Shown here: one piece after another, positions 1 through 8,655 of the stretch
How positions within the stretch are numbered: position 1 is the first letter of the stretch
Layout of the letters: each line of letters begins with the position of its first letter
Translations under genes and position numbers: made by a program
The notes under the pieces: model-generated
The model's input: the letters and a program-made list of their open reading frames with translations, nothing else
Databases searched by the model: none
What the model was told of the DNA's origin: nothing
From: Sulfurimonas sp.
GTDB taxonomy: Bacteria > Campylobacterota > Campylobacteria > Campylobacterales > Sulfurimonadaceae
Assembly (NCBI GenBank): GCA_015487435.1
Contig: WFPU01000065.1
Coordinates: 1-29,398, forward strand
Reading direction: 5' to 3'
Length of the DNA: 29,398 nt

Positions 1-2835
1 AAACTAGAATCACCTATTTTAACTAATAAGCAGTTTGAAAAACTTAACGGTGTAAATGAGTTTAATTTCCGTGCTAAAAAAATCTCTATTCTTTTTAATT
101 CTACTAAAAAAGGTTCAATGAAAGAAGCACTAGACTCCGTCGTAATACAAGCAAGCGATGCAGTTAAAGATGGGTTTCAAGTAGTTATTCTATCAACAAG
201 AGGCATCTCTAAAAAACAAGCAGCAATTCCTACTCTCTTAGCAACAAGTGCTGTACATCATCATTTGATTAACGAGGGTATCAGAACAAATTGTGGTTTA
301 GTTATTGAAACAGGGGAAGCAAGAGAGATTCATCATTTTGCTACGCTTATTGGTTATGGAGCTAATGCTATTAACCCTTATTTGGCATTTGAAACTATTG
401 AAGATATGCGTAAACGTAAATTAATTGATGAAGATATTACTCAAGATAAAGCGGTAGAAAACTATATTACAGCAATTGGAAAGGGAATTTTCAAGGTTAT
501 GTCTAAGATGGGTATCTCTACCATCAGGTCATACACAGGAGCACAAATATTTGAAGCAGTTGGGCTTTCACAAGATTTAGTTGATAACTACTTCAAAGGG
601 ACAGCTTCTCGTTTAGAAGGTATAGGTATTGAAACTATTGAAGAAGAGACTCTTATTTGTCATGCTATCGCATATCCTCGTGAAATAATTGAATCAAATG
701 ATCTTCCAGCTGGTGGACATTTTGCGTATCGTCAGCGTGGTGAAAACCATCTCTTTACACCTGAGACAATATTTTTACTGCAAAACTCTACAAAAAACAA
801 TGATTATAAGACTTATAAACAATATGCCAAATTAATAGATGAACCTCAAGAAGCATATATCACGCTTCGTTCACTTCTTGATTTCAAAAAACTTGAACCT
901 ATTGATATTGATGAAGTTGAGTCTGTAGATTCTATTATTACTCGTTTTGCAACTGGTGCAATGAGTTATGGTTCTATCTCTGAAGAGGCACATACAACAC
1001 TTGCAATTGCAATGAACTCTATTGGTGCAAAAAGCAATACTGGTGAGGGAGGAGAAAATGCTTCGAGATTTGGTACAGATAAAAACTCTAAAATCAAACA
1101 AGTTGCATCTGGACGCTTTGGTGTTACTGCCAACTATTTGATAAATTCTCAAGAGATTCAAATTAAACTTGCTCAAGGTGCAAAACCAGGAGAAGGCGGT
1201 CAACTTCCAGGTCATAAAGTTGATGAGATTATTGGTAAAACAAGACACTCAACTCCAGGTGTTGGACTAATCTCTCCACCTCCTCATCATGATATATACT
1301 CAATTGAAGATTTAAAGCAGTTGATTCATGACCTTAAAAATTCTAATACTAAAGCTCGTATCAATACTAAACTGGTATCTGAAATAGGTGTTGGAACAAT
1401 TGCCGCAGGTGTTGCAAAAGCACACTCTGATGTTGTTCTTATCTCTGGTTTTGATGGTGGAACAGGAGCATCTCCGCAAACATCCATAAAACATGCAGGT
1501 TTGCCTTGGGAGCTAGGTCTTGCTGAGACTCATCAAACACTTGTTAAAAATGGTCTTCGTTCACGAATTGTTGTACAAACTGATGGGCAACTTCGTACTG
1601 GTCGTGATATTGCTATCGCTACTTTGCTTGGTGCTGAAGAGTGGGGAATCGCTACAGCTGCACTTGTAGTTGAGGGATGTATAATGATGCGTAAGTGTCA
1701 CTTAAATACATGTCCAGTTGGAATTGCAACTCAAGATAAAGAACTCAGAGCGAAATACACTGGTAAGCCTGAACATGTTGTTAACTATATCAAATTTATC
1801 GCTCAAGATTTGCGTGAAATTATGGCTGAACTTGGATTTAAAACTATTAATGAGATGGTTGGTCGTACAGATAAACTCAAAGCTCGTGAGGGTGTTAGTC
1901 ACTGGAAAGCGAAACATCTGCAACTTGAGAGATTACTTCACAGAGTTCACCTAAGAAGTGATGATACAGCATATAATACTACTAAGCAAGATCATGGTTT
2001 AAATGTAGCACTTGATAATGAACTAATTAAACTGGCACAACCAGCACTAAAAGATGCCACTCCAATAAAAGAGAAAATAAAACTTAGAAATATTAATCGT
2101 ACAGTTGGAACAATGCTCTCAGCTGAGATGACTCGCAAGTATGGAGAAGATGGACTAAGCGATGACACTATATACTTTAAAGCTACAGGAAGTGGCGGTC
2201 AGAGTTTTGGAGCATTTCTTAACAGTGGAATTACTTTTGAGGTAGAGGGTGATGCAAATGATTACTTTGGTAAAGGGCTTTGTGGCGGTAAACTAATTTT
2301 GTATCCACCCTCAGATGCAATCTATGAAGCAAATGAAAATGTAATCCTTGGTAATGTATCTTTTTATGGTGCTACAAGTGGCGAATCTTACATCTATGGT
2401 CTTGCAGGTGAGCGTTTTTGTGTGCGTAATTCTGGAGCTAAAGTTGTTGTAGGAGCTATTGGTGATCATGGTTGTGAATATATGACTGGCGGTAGAGTTG
2501 TTATCCTTGGTGAAATTGGAAAGAATTTTGCTGCCGGTATGAGTGGTGGTATCGCTTATATCTACGATAAAGATAATAACCTCTCTCAAAGAATAAACAG
2601 GGGCATGGTTGATTTAGACAAAATTGAAACCGTTGAAGATGAAAATGAAGTAAAAGATATGATTAAAAACTATATAAAATACACTTCTTCAAAAGAAGCG
2701 TCTGAAATATTAAATAATTGGGATACTAATAAAGATAAATTTATTAAAGTTATGCCAATTGATTATAAACGAGTACTTGAACATCAAAAAAGAAGAAAAG
2801 ATGAACAAGATGTTACAGTGCATCAAAGCGCATAA
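1..2835 (+). CDS. gltB: glutamate synthase (GOGAT) large subunit, 5'-truncated by the window edge
   Basis: This subunit makes glutamate from 2-oxoglutarate and glutamine-derived ammonia, together with GltD encoded next. The frame is open from base 1 to the TAA at 2833-2835 (944 codons), so the ATG at 118 is internal and the true start lies upstream. The family is about 1,450-1,500 residues, so the N-terminal glutamine amidotransferase domain and part of the central domain are missing. Visible are the FMN-barrel motifs (SNTGEGGE, KPGEGGQLPG, STPGVGLISPPPHHD, GGTGASP), the 3Fe-4S cysteines in a C-x5-C-x4-C pattern (codons at 1678, 1696 and 1711), and the C-terminal Gly-rich beta-helix domain (from about 2170, including GKGLCGGKLILYPP). 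A 12-base gap to gltD indicates an operon. The call is secure. Confidence 0.97.
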   Translation, partial: KLESPILTNKQFEKLNGVNEFNFRAKKISILFNSTKKGSMKEALDSVVIQASDAVKDGFQVVILSTRGISKKQAAIPTLLATSAVHHHLINEGIRTNCGLVIETGEAREIHHFATLIGYGANAINPYLAFETIEDMRKRKLIDEDITQDKAVENYITAIGKGIFKVMSKMGISTIRSYTGAQIFEAVGLSQDLVDNYFKGTASRLEGIGIETIEEETLICHAIAYPREIIESNDLPAGGHFAYRQRGENHLFTPETIFLLQNSTKNNDYKTYKQYAKLIDEPQEAYITLRSLLDFKKLEPIDIDEVESVDSIITRFATGAMSYGSISEEAHTTLAIAMNSIGAKSNTGEGGENASRFGTDKNSKIKQVASGRFGVTANYLINSQEIQIKLAQGAKPGEGGQLPGHKVDEIIGKTRHSTPGVGLISPPPHHDIYSIEDLKQLIHDLKNSNTKARINTKLVSEIGVGTIAAGVAKAHSDVVLISGFDGGTGASPQTSIKHAGLPWELGLAETHQTLVKNGLRSRIVVQTDGQLRTGRDIAIATLLGAEEWGIATAALVVEGCIMMRKCHLNTCPVGIATQDKELRAKYTGKPEHVVNYIKFIAQDLREIMAELGFKTINEMVGRTDKLKAREGVSHWKAKHLQLERLLHRVHLRSDDTAYNTTKQDHGLNVALDNELIKLAQPALKDATPIKEKIKLRNINRTVGTMLSAEMTRKYGEDGLSDDTIYFKATGSGGQSFGAFLNSGITFEVEGDANDYFGKGLCGGKLILYPPSDAIYEANENVILGNVSFYGATSGESYIYGLAGERFCVRNSGAKVVVGAIGDHGCEYMTGGRVVILGEIGKNFAAGMSGGIAYIYDKDNNLSQRINRGMVDLDKIETVEDENEVKDMIKNYIKYTSSKEASEILNNWDTNKDKFIKVMPIDYKRVLEHQKRRKDEQDVTVHQSA

Positions 2836-2847
2836 GGGGGTTGGATT

Positions 2848-4311
2848 ATGGGGAAAATAACAGGATTTAAAGATTATAAAAGAAAAAACTTCACACTAGC
2901 TCCAATAGAGGAGCGTATCAAACATTGTAATGAATTTGTTATTCCAATAAATGAAAAAGATATGGAACTCCAAGGCGCTCGTTGTATGGACTGTGGTGTT
3001 CCATTTTGTCACAGTAGTTATGGATGTCCACTTGGAAATTTAATTCCTCAATTTAACGATCAAATTTATAGAGGAAAATGGGAAAAAGCTTTTAGAAGTT
3101 TGATGAGCACAAACAACTTTCCAGAATTTACAGGAAGAGTCTGTCCAGCAATATGTGAGACTGCTTGTGTACTTGGGATGAATGATGATGCTGTTAGTAT
3201 AAAAAATATTGAGTACTCTATCATAGAAAAAGCATATAAAAAAGGGTGGATGAAACCACAAGTACCTAAAAGCCGCACTGGTAAAAAAGTTGCAATTATC
3301 GGCTCTGGTCCTGCGGGATTAAGCGCTGCAAATCAACTTAATAAAGCGGGGCATCTTATTAGTGTTTATGAGAGAGATAAGCGTATCGGTGGCTTGGTTC
3401 GTTATGGTATCCCTAACTTTAAATTAGATAAGAAAAAAGTAGTACAACGTCGCGTTGATTTAATGAAAGAAGAGGGGATAGAATTTATTACCAGCGCTCA
3501 TATTGGTGTTGATATACCTCTTAAAACTCTTCAAGACAAATATGACGCAGTTATTCTATGTGGAGGTGCTTCACTACCAAGGGATCTCCCTATACAAAAC
3601 CGTGATGCAACTGGTGTACATTTTGCAATGGAATTTTTAGCACAATGCAATAGCCGTATTGAGGGTGAAGTAATTCCCAAAGAAAAAGAGATTTTAGCAA
3701 CAGACAAACATATTGTAGTTATTGGTGGTGGAGATACTGGTAGTGATTGTGTTGGAAATTCAGTTCGTCAAAATGCTGCTTCTATTACACAAATAGAGTT
3801 GATGCCAAAAGCTCCATTGGAGCGTAATGATTCTATGCCATGGCCAATATATCCAAGAGTCTTTAAACTCTCTACCTCTCAGGCAGAAGGGTGTGATATG
3901 GACTTCAATATCCTTTCAAAATCATTTATAAAAGATGAAAATGGAAATGTTACTGGAATAAACTGTGCAAAAATTGAGTGGGGGAATAAAGGATTTAGTG
4001 AGATAGAGGGGAGTGATTTTATATTAAAAGCAGACCTTGTCTTTTTAGCTATGGGGTTCTTAGGACCTGAACAAACAGGTATGATTGAAGAGTTGTCACT
4101 TGATACAGATGAGAGAAGCAATATTGCTACAAAAGATTATGCAACTTCTGTAGAAGGTGTCTTTAGTGCAGGTGATATGCGTAGAGGTCAATCACTAGTT
4201 GTATGGGCTATACATGAGGGACGAGAATGTGCAATCAAAGTAGATGAATACTTATCTCAAAAACCGACGCTACTTAATTCTAGAAATCAATCTCTTTATG
4301 ATAAGCGTTAG
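2848..4311 (+). CDS. gltD: glutamate synthase small subunit
   Basis: GltD passes electrons from NAD(P)H through FAD and Fe-S clusters to the GltB FMN. At 487 aa it has the normal family length. The N-terminal cysteine set is complete (C46, C49, C54, C60, then C99, C103, C107), as needed for the two 4Fe-4S clusters. An FAD dinucleotide fold follows (GSGPAG, residues 152-157), then the NAD(P)H fold (GGGDTG, 293-298) and the C-terminal flavin motif (SAGDMRRGQSLVVWAI). The ATG follows a strong AAGGGGG ribosome binding site at 2834-2840. It is 12 bases from gltB, so the two are almost certainly co-transcribed. Confidence 0.97.
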   Translation: MGKITGFKDYKRKNFTLAPIEERIKHCNEFVIPINEKDMELQGARCMDCGVPFCHSSYGCPLGNLIPQFNDQIYRGKWEKAFRSLMSTNNFPEFTGRVCPAICETACVLGMNDDAVSIKNIEYSIIEKAYKKGWMKPQVPKSRTGKKVAIIGSGPAGLSAANQLNKAGHLISVYERDKRIGGLVRYGIPNFKLDKKKVVQRRVDLMKEEGIEFITSAHIGVDIPLKTLQDKYDAVILCGGASLPRDLPIQNRDATGVHFAMEFLAQCNSRIEGEVIPKEKEILATDKHIVVIGGGDTGSDCVGNSVRQNAASITQIELMPKAPLERNDSMPWPIYPRVFKLSTSQAEGCDMDFNILSKSFIKDENGNVTGINCAKIEWGNKGFSEIEGSDFILKADLVFLAMGFLGPEQTGMIEELSLDTDERSNIATKDYATSVEGVFSAGDMRRGQSLVVWAIHEGRECAIKVDEYLSQKPTLLNSRNQSLYDKR

Positions 4312-4342
4312 ATAAATAATATAACTTCACTAAAGGAAAACA

Positions 4343-5608
4343 ATGAATTTACAAACAAAAGCAATACATTCTGGTTACGAAAAAGACTCTCAAGGAACTA
4401 TGGCAGTTCCTATATATATGACTACAGCTTATGAATTTCATGATGTTGAACACGCCGCAAACTTATTTTCTCTAAAAGAGCTTGGAAATATCTATACTCG
4501 TCTTAATAACCCAACTACTGATGTATTTGAGAAAAGATTTGCAGAGGTAGAGGGTGGAGAAGCTGCTTTAGCTACTGCAAGTGGTATGAGTTCTATTTTT
4601 TATGCTATTGCTAACTCTGCTGAAGCTGGGGATAACATTATTTGTGCAAATCAACTTTATGGTGGAAGTTTGACTTTAAATGGGCATACATTTAAAAGAT
4701 TTGGAATAGAATCAAGATTTTTTGATGTTCATAAACCAGAGGATATTGAAGTACTAATAGATGATAAAACTAAAGTTATCTTCTTTGAGTCATTAACAAA
4801 CCCAAGTATCGATGTTGCTGATATTGAAGCAATTACAGCTATTGCAAATAAGCACGGAATTTTAACAGTAGTTGATAACACTGTAGCTACTCCTGTTCTA
4901 TGTCGCCCTTTTGAGTTTGGTGCAGATATATCTGTTCACAGTACTTCAAAATATACAACTGGTCAAGGTCTTGCTATTGGTGGTATATTAGTTGAAAGAA
5001 AAGGTTTAGTTGAAAAATTAAAAGACAATCCTCGTTATCCACAATTTAATGAGCCTGATGCGTCTTACCATGGTTTAGTTTATGTTGATGTACCACTACC
5101 TCCATTTGCACTAAGAGCTAGACTATCTCTTCTTCGTGATATTGGAGCGGTTCCTTCACCATTTAACTCATGGTTATTTATTCAAGGATTAGAGACTTTA
5201 TCACTTCGTATGAAAGAGCACTCTGCAAATGCACTTAAATTAGCTGAGTATTTAGAATCACATCCTATAGTAATTAAAGTTAATTATCCTGGATTAAAAA
5301 GTAATTCTAACTATGCAAATGCACAAAAATATTTTGATGATGGTGCGAGTAGTGGACTTCTTAGTTTTGAGGTAGGCTCTCTTGAAGAAGCTATAAAAAT
5401 TGTAGATGCAACTAAGCTTTACTCTCTTGTTGTAAATATAGGTGATACAAAATCAATCATAACTCACCCAGCTTCAACAACTCATCAACAATTAAAACCA
5501 GATGAACTTGTTGCATGTGGCGTTCCAGCTGGACTTATTAGAATCTCTTGTGGATTAGAATCTATAAAAGATTTAATAGCAGATATAGATCAAGCTTTAA
5601 AAGCATAA
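4343..5608 (+). CDS. metY: O-acetylhomoserine (thiol)-lyase, PLP-dependent
   Basis: The enzyme converts O-acetylhomoserine plus sulfide to homocysteine, the direct sulfhydrylation route to methionine in the cytoplasm. The 421 aa length fits the MetY branch of the Cys/Met PLP family. The PLP lysine is K203 in SVHSTSKY, D178 in VVDNT is the usual pyridine-nitrogen contact, and SGM (80-82) is the phosphate-binding region. The ATG has an AAAGGA site at 4332-4337. metX follows after 59 bases and supplies its substrate, which strongly supports MetY over cystathionine gamma-synthase. Sulfide use suits a sulfur-metabolising epsilonproteobacterium, though that is inference. Confidence 0.93.
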   Translation: MNLQTKAIHSGYEKDSQGTMAVPIYMTTAYEFHDVEHAANLFSLKELGNIYTRLNNPTTDVFEKRFAEVEGGEAALATASGMSSIFYAIANSAEAGDNIICANQLYGGSLTLNGHTFKRFGIESRFFDVHKPEDIEVLIDDKTKVIFFESLTNPSIDVADIEAITAIANKHGILTVVDNTVATPVLCRPFEFGADISVHSTSKYTTGQGLAIGGILVERKGLVEKLKDNPRYPQFNEPDASYHGLVYVDVPLPPFALRARLSLLRDIGAVPSPFNSWLFIQGLETLSLRMKEHSANALKLAEYLESHPIVIKVNYPGLKSNSNYANAQKYFDDGASSGLLSFEVGSLEEAIKIVDATKLYSLVVNIGDTKSIITHPASTTHQQLKPDELVACGVPAGLIRISCGLESIKDLIADIDQALKA

Positions 5609-5612
5609 ATTT

Positions 5613-5649
5613 AATAATAAGCTATTTTCGCTAAAATAGCACTATTATT
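5613..5649 (+). other. metY-metX intergenic hairpin
   Basis: GCTATTTT (5621-5628) and AAAATAGC (5633-5640) form a perfect 8 bp stem around a CGCT loop. After a 1x2 internal loop the stem resumes as AATAATA (5613-5619) with TATTATT (5643-5649), giving 15 pairs. There is no long U run directly after it, so it may be a weak terminator, an mRNA stabiliser or an attenuator. It ends 4 bases before the GGAGAG ribosome binding site of metX. Confidence 0.55.
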
Positions 5650-5667
5650 TTATGGAGAGATAAAAAG

Positions 5668-6774
5668 TTGCCCTTAAATCTAAAAACACATACTGAACAT
5701 TTTACTAATCCCCTTTATTTAGAAAGTGGTCGTATTTTGGAACCCTACGACATAATATATGAGACATATGGTGAGCTAAATGATGATAAAAGCAATGTTA
5801 TTGTAATTTGTCATGCATTAACTGGCTCACATCATGCAGCAGGTACTTATAAAGATAATGAAAAAGCTGGTTGGTGGGATGGATTAATTGGTCCAAACAA
5901 GACAGTAGATACAAATAAGTATTTTGTTATTTGTCCAAATGTAATTGGTTCTTGCTTTGGCTCAACTGGTCCAATGAGTCCAAAACTCCCTCATAATGAC
6001 CCTTATCGATACAAATTTCCAGTTGTTAGCATAAAAGATATGGTAAAAGCACAAAGGATACTTTTTGATAGACTAGATATTCATAGAGTTGAAGCCATTA
6101 TTGGTGGTTCTATGGGTGGTATGCAAGCACTTCATTTTTCAATTCATTATCCAAACTTTGCAAATAAAATCATAGCATTAGCTACTACCTATGCTACACA
6201 ACCATGGGCTATCGCTTTTAATAAAGTAGCTTCAGAATCAATACTTAAAGACCCTGATTTTAAACAAGGTTATTATGATCCAGAAATTTTAAAAGAAACT
6301 GGTTTAAATGGTATGGCAGTTGGTCGTATGGCTGGTCACATAAGCTTTTTATCTCAGGAGTCTATGAGTAAAAAATTTGGTCGCCAATACAAAAAAGATG
6401 ATGGTCTTTATGAACTTTTTGGTAAGTTTCAAGTTGAATCATACCTTGAGTACAATGGTCACAACTTTTCAAAATGGTTTGATCCATTAGCTTATCTCTA
6501 CATAACTAAAGCTATAAATATTTATGATTTAGCTCGTGGATTTGATTCATTGAAAGATGCCCTTAAAAAAATCACAGCAGAGCTTTATCTTATAAGTTTT
6601 AGCAATGATATGTTGTTTAAAAGCTCTGAGATGAAAAAAATAGATGATATTTTAAACTCAATTAACAGTAATACACATAAATATATCGATATTGAAAGTG
6701 ACTATGGACATGATGCCTTTTTAGTAGAGTTTGATAAGTTTGAACACCACATAAAGGATGCACTAAATGGCTAA
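5668..6774 (+). CDS. metX: homoserine O-acyltransferase (probably acetyltransferase)
   Basis: MetX acylates homoserine, usually with acetyl-CoA, to feed MetY in methionine synthesis. It is a 368 aa alpha/beta hydrolase fold protein with nucleophile S148 in GGSMGG, aspartate D314 in FSNDMLF and histidine H348 in DYGHDAF, which makes a complete triad. The start is a TTG at 5668: a GGAGAG site lies 9 bases upstream, no in-frame ATG lies between the metY stop and it, and the sequence aligns with family N-termini from the first residues (LNLKTHTEHFTNPLYLESG). The acetyl versus succinyl preference cannot be read by eye, but linkage to metY favours acetyl. It overlaps xseB by 8 bases. Confidence 0.94.
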   Translation: MPLNLKTHTEHFTNPLYLESGRILEPYDIIYETYGELNDDKSNVIVICHALTGSHHAAGTYKDNEKAGWWDGLIGPNKTVDTNKYFVICPNVIGSCFGSTGPMSPKLPHNDPYRYKFPVVSIKDMVKAQRILFDRLDIHRVEAIIGGSMGGMQALHFSIHYPNFANKIIALATTYATQPWAIAFNKVASESILKDPDFKQGYYDPEILKETGLNGMAVGRMAGHISFLSQESMSKKFGRQYKKDDGLYELFGKFQVESYLEYNGHNFSKWFDPLAYLYITKAINIYDLARGFDSLKDALKKITAELYLISFSNDMLFKSSEMKKIDDILNSINSNTHKYIDIESDYGHDAFLVEFDKFEHHIKDALNG

Positions 6775-6958
6775 AAAAGATCTAAACTTTGAGGTTAAAC
6801 TTCAAAACGCTAAAAAAATACTGGAAACTTTAATGGATCCAGAGATAACTCTTCAAGATAGCGTAAAGGCGTATGAAAAAGGTATGAGCGAACTGAATGA
6901 AGCTCAAAAAATACTTGAAAATGCACAAATAAAAATCACTGAAATTAAGAAAAAATAG
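6767..6958 (+). CDS. xseB: exodeoxyribonuclease VII small subunit
   Basis: XseB is the small subunit that binds XseA to form exonuclease VII, which digests single-stranded DNA from both ends. The 63 aa protein is all-helical and matches the family pattern (an F-E-x-x-L start, a central SVKAYEKG segment, and a C-terminal heptad-like helix ending in lysines). The ATG overlaps the end of metX by 8 bases and has an AAAGGA site at 6753-6758, so it is translationally coupled. xseA is not in this window. The stop TAG directly abuts the next ATG. Confidence 0.88.
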   Translation: MAKKDLNFEVKLQNAKKILETLMDPEITLQDSVKAYEKGMSELNEAQKILENAQIKITEIKKK

Positions 6959-7744
6959 ATGAGAGCAGCATCCCTTCAACTATCTTCTCAAGGGATGAGT
7001 AGTACAAAACTTTACAACTACATCCGAATAGCTCACAAACAAGGTGTAAAAGTACTTCTTCTTGGTGAATATATACTTAATCCATTTTTTAAAGAGCTAG
7101 AGTCATTATCGATTAACATGATAAAAGATCAAGCGAAGTTTCAAATAAAAATTTTAAAAGAGTTGTCTTCTACATATTCAATAACAATAGTAGCTCCACT
7201 AATTATGGTTAAAAAAGGCAAAGTTTATAAAACAATTGCAAAGTTTGCACCATGCTCTACATTTTATTATGAACAACAGATACTTATAAATTATAAACAC
7301 TGGAATGAAGAAAAATTTTTTGCAAATGAAAAAAAATCACTTCAAACGCCACTTATATTTAAAGTAGATGGGTTTAAATTTGCAATTTTAAGTGGATTTG
7401 AACTTCATTTTGATGAATTATTCTCAAAACTAAAATCAAAGAACATAGATTGTATACTAGTTCCAAGTGTATCTACATTTGATTCTTATGAGAGATGGAA
7501 ATCATTAATACTATCTCGTGCATTTGTAAATAATTGCTATATTTTAAGAGCAAACCGCATTGGAGAATATTCAGATAAAGATTATAGCTGGCAATTTTAT
7601 GGCGACTCAATTTTAGCCTCACCCGATGGAGAACTACTAGAACATCTAGGAAACAAAGAAGAATTGATGATTGTTGATATGAATCATTCCGATGTGGTAA
7701 CATCTAGGCGAATTTGGGGTTTTAAAGAATTAGCTAAAAGATAA
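6959..7744 (+). CDS. nitrilase-fold (carbon-nitrogen hydrolase) protein without the catalytic Cys
   Basis: At 261 aa it covers the whole nitrilase (CN-hydrolase) domain. The catalytic Glu region is present (LLLGEY, E37), as is a candidate catalytic Lys (INYKHWNEEKFF, K113), and the C-terminal GDSILASPDGELL segment is typical. Where the family has a Cys followed by (Y/W)-(D/E)-x-x-F-P-E, this protein reads LSGFELHFDEL (144-154), so the cysteine is replaced by Gly146, with Ser145 before it. It may be a non-catalytic homologue or use different chemistry, and the substrate is unknown. It starts at the base after the xseB stop, so it belongs to the metX-xseB transcription unit. Confidence 0.8.
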   Translation: MRAASLQLSSQGMSSTKLYNYIRIAHKQGVKVLLLGEYILNPFFKELESLSINMIKDQAKFQIKILKELSSTYSITIVAPLIMVKKGKVYKTIAKFAPCSTFYYEQQILINYKHWNEEKFFANEKKSLQTPLIFKVDGFKFAILSGFELHFDELFSKLKSKNIDCILVPSVSTFDSYERWKSLILSRAFVNNCYILRANRIGEYSDKDYSWQFYGDSILASPDGELLEHLGNKEELMIVDMNHSDVVTSRRIWGFKELAKR

Positions 7745-7760
7745 TTAATAATAATGATGA

Positions 7761-7766
7761 TATAAT
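7761..7766 (+). promoter_or_regulatory. putative -10 box for the ThiF-like gene
   Basis: A perfect TATAAT lies 36 bases before the ATG at 7803, in the 58-base AT-rich gap after the nitrilase-fold gene. No -35 box is evident, as is common for sigma-70 promoters in this phylum. Confidence 0.45.
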
Positions 7767-7802
7767 TTTTTCAAATAATAAATTCAACAAAGGCTTTAAT
7801 TC

Positions 7803-8474
7803 ATGATGGAATATTTTCATCGCCAAGTTCAACTTTGGGGAGAAGACACACAGCGTAGTCTTCAAGATAAAAAAATAGTTATTGTAGGTACAGGAGGGTT
7901 AGGTTCTTCTTTAGCTTTTGCTTTAGGTGCTAGTGGTATTGGCGAAATTCATTTAATAGATTTTGATCATGTAACTGTACATAACATCCATAGACAGATT
8001 GCTTTTAAAGTTGGCGATGAAGGAAAAAACAAAGCTGTTTTAAATGCAAAACTTATCCATGAGAGATGTCCATATGTAAAAGCTATTGCCCATGAATGCG
8101 ATTTTGAGACTTGGTGTAAAAAAGGTATAGAAGTTGACTTGATTCTTGATGGTACCGACAACCTTATTACGCGTGGTGAAATTAATGAATACTCTAAAAA
8201 GAAAAATACACCTTGGATTTATGGAAGTGTTGAGGCATACCACGGTCAAGTTTGTTTTATAGATAAATCTTCATTCACAGATGCATTTAAAATCATGAAA
8301 CTAACACCAGCGGGAATCACAGGTGCGATAGTTATGCACATAGCTACTCTCCAAGCAAATATAGCACTTAGATATCTAGCTGGTTTAACAGTCAAAAAAG
8401 ATTTGCTCTATTATCTATTTTTTAATGAAGAGGGTGAACTTGTAAATCAAAAATTTAAATTGCCAAATGCTTAA
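7803..8474 (+). CDS. HesA/MoeB/ThiF-family adenylyltransferase (E1-like)
   Basis: Proteins of this family adenylate the C-terminal Gly of a ubiquitin-like sulfur carrier (MoaD or ThiS type) with ATP. The 223 aa protein has the ATP-binding GTGGLG loop (29-34), acidic D53/D55, the N-x-x-R-Q motif (N61, R64, Q65) and the DGTDN motif (116-120). It is short for MoeB/ThiF (about 245-250 aa) and lacks the CXXC...CXXC zinc cysteines near the C-terminus. It stands alone, with no carrier protein or thi/moa gene beside it, so partner and pathway are not known. An AAAGG site at 7789-7793 fits the first of two adjacent ATGs. Confidence 0.85.
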   Translation: MMEYFHRQVQLWGEDTQRSLQDKKIVIVGTGGLGSSLAFALGASGIGEIHLIDFDHVTVHNIHRQIAFKVGDEGKNKAVLNAKLIHERCPYVKAIAHECDFETWCKKGIEVDLILDGTDNLITRGEINEYSKKKNTPWIYGSVEAYHGQVCFIDKSSFTDAFKIMKLTPAGITGAIVMHIATLQANIALRYLAGLTVKKDLLYYLFFNEEGELVNQKFKLPNA

Positions 8475-8490
8475 TCTATTTTTTTATTCA

Positions 8491-8554
8491 ATATCAAGTC
8501 ATCAAACTTAAAGTAACGATAGTTCCGTCATTCTGGACTTGATCCAGAATCTAA
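8491..8554. repeat. REPIN-like head-to-head palindrome pair, copy 1
   Basis: The right-hand unit is intact: CGTCA (8526-8530), TTCTGGA (8531-8537), loop CTTGA (8538-8542), TCCAGAA (8543-8549), TCTAA (8550-8554), giving a perfect 7 bp stem. The left-hand unit is inverted and decayed (TCAAA loop 8502-8506, TAACG box 8514-8518). Bases 8516-8540 are identical over 25 bases to 24532-24556. Confidence 0.7.
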
Positions 8555-8643
8555 TTGTTAGTTATTTAGAAAATTTATTGGCACTGTACATTTTAAATAA
8601 GTAATACCAATCTTCATTCAACTAACCCTTATGAATTTTTGGA

Positions 8644-8649
8644 TACAAT
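8644..8649 (+). promoter_or_regulatory. putative -10 box immediately before the dapC start
   Basis: TACAAT sits 6 bases before the ATG at 8656, the only visible -10-like box close to the gene. There is no convincing ribosome binding site between them. If it is used, transcription would begin at or beside the start codon. Confidence 0.3.
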
Positions 8650-8655
8650 TCACAT

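Noticed and set aside
118..120. ATG at 118 as the gltB start
   Set aside because: The frame is open to base 1 with GltB-like residues before it, and the family is about 500 residues longer.
871..1248. Long antisense frame inside gltB (and similar ones in mutS2, rpsA, pheT and others)
   Set aside because: Cys/Ser/Ile-rich products with no family features, wholly inside strongly conserved genes on the other strand; mirror images of codon bias.
8475..8655. CRISPR-like repeat in the ThiF-like/dapC gap
   Set aside because: One palindrome pair only, without regular spacing or spacers.
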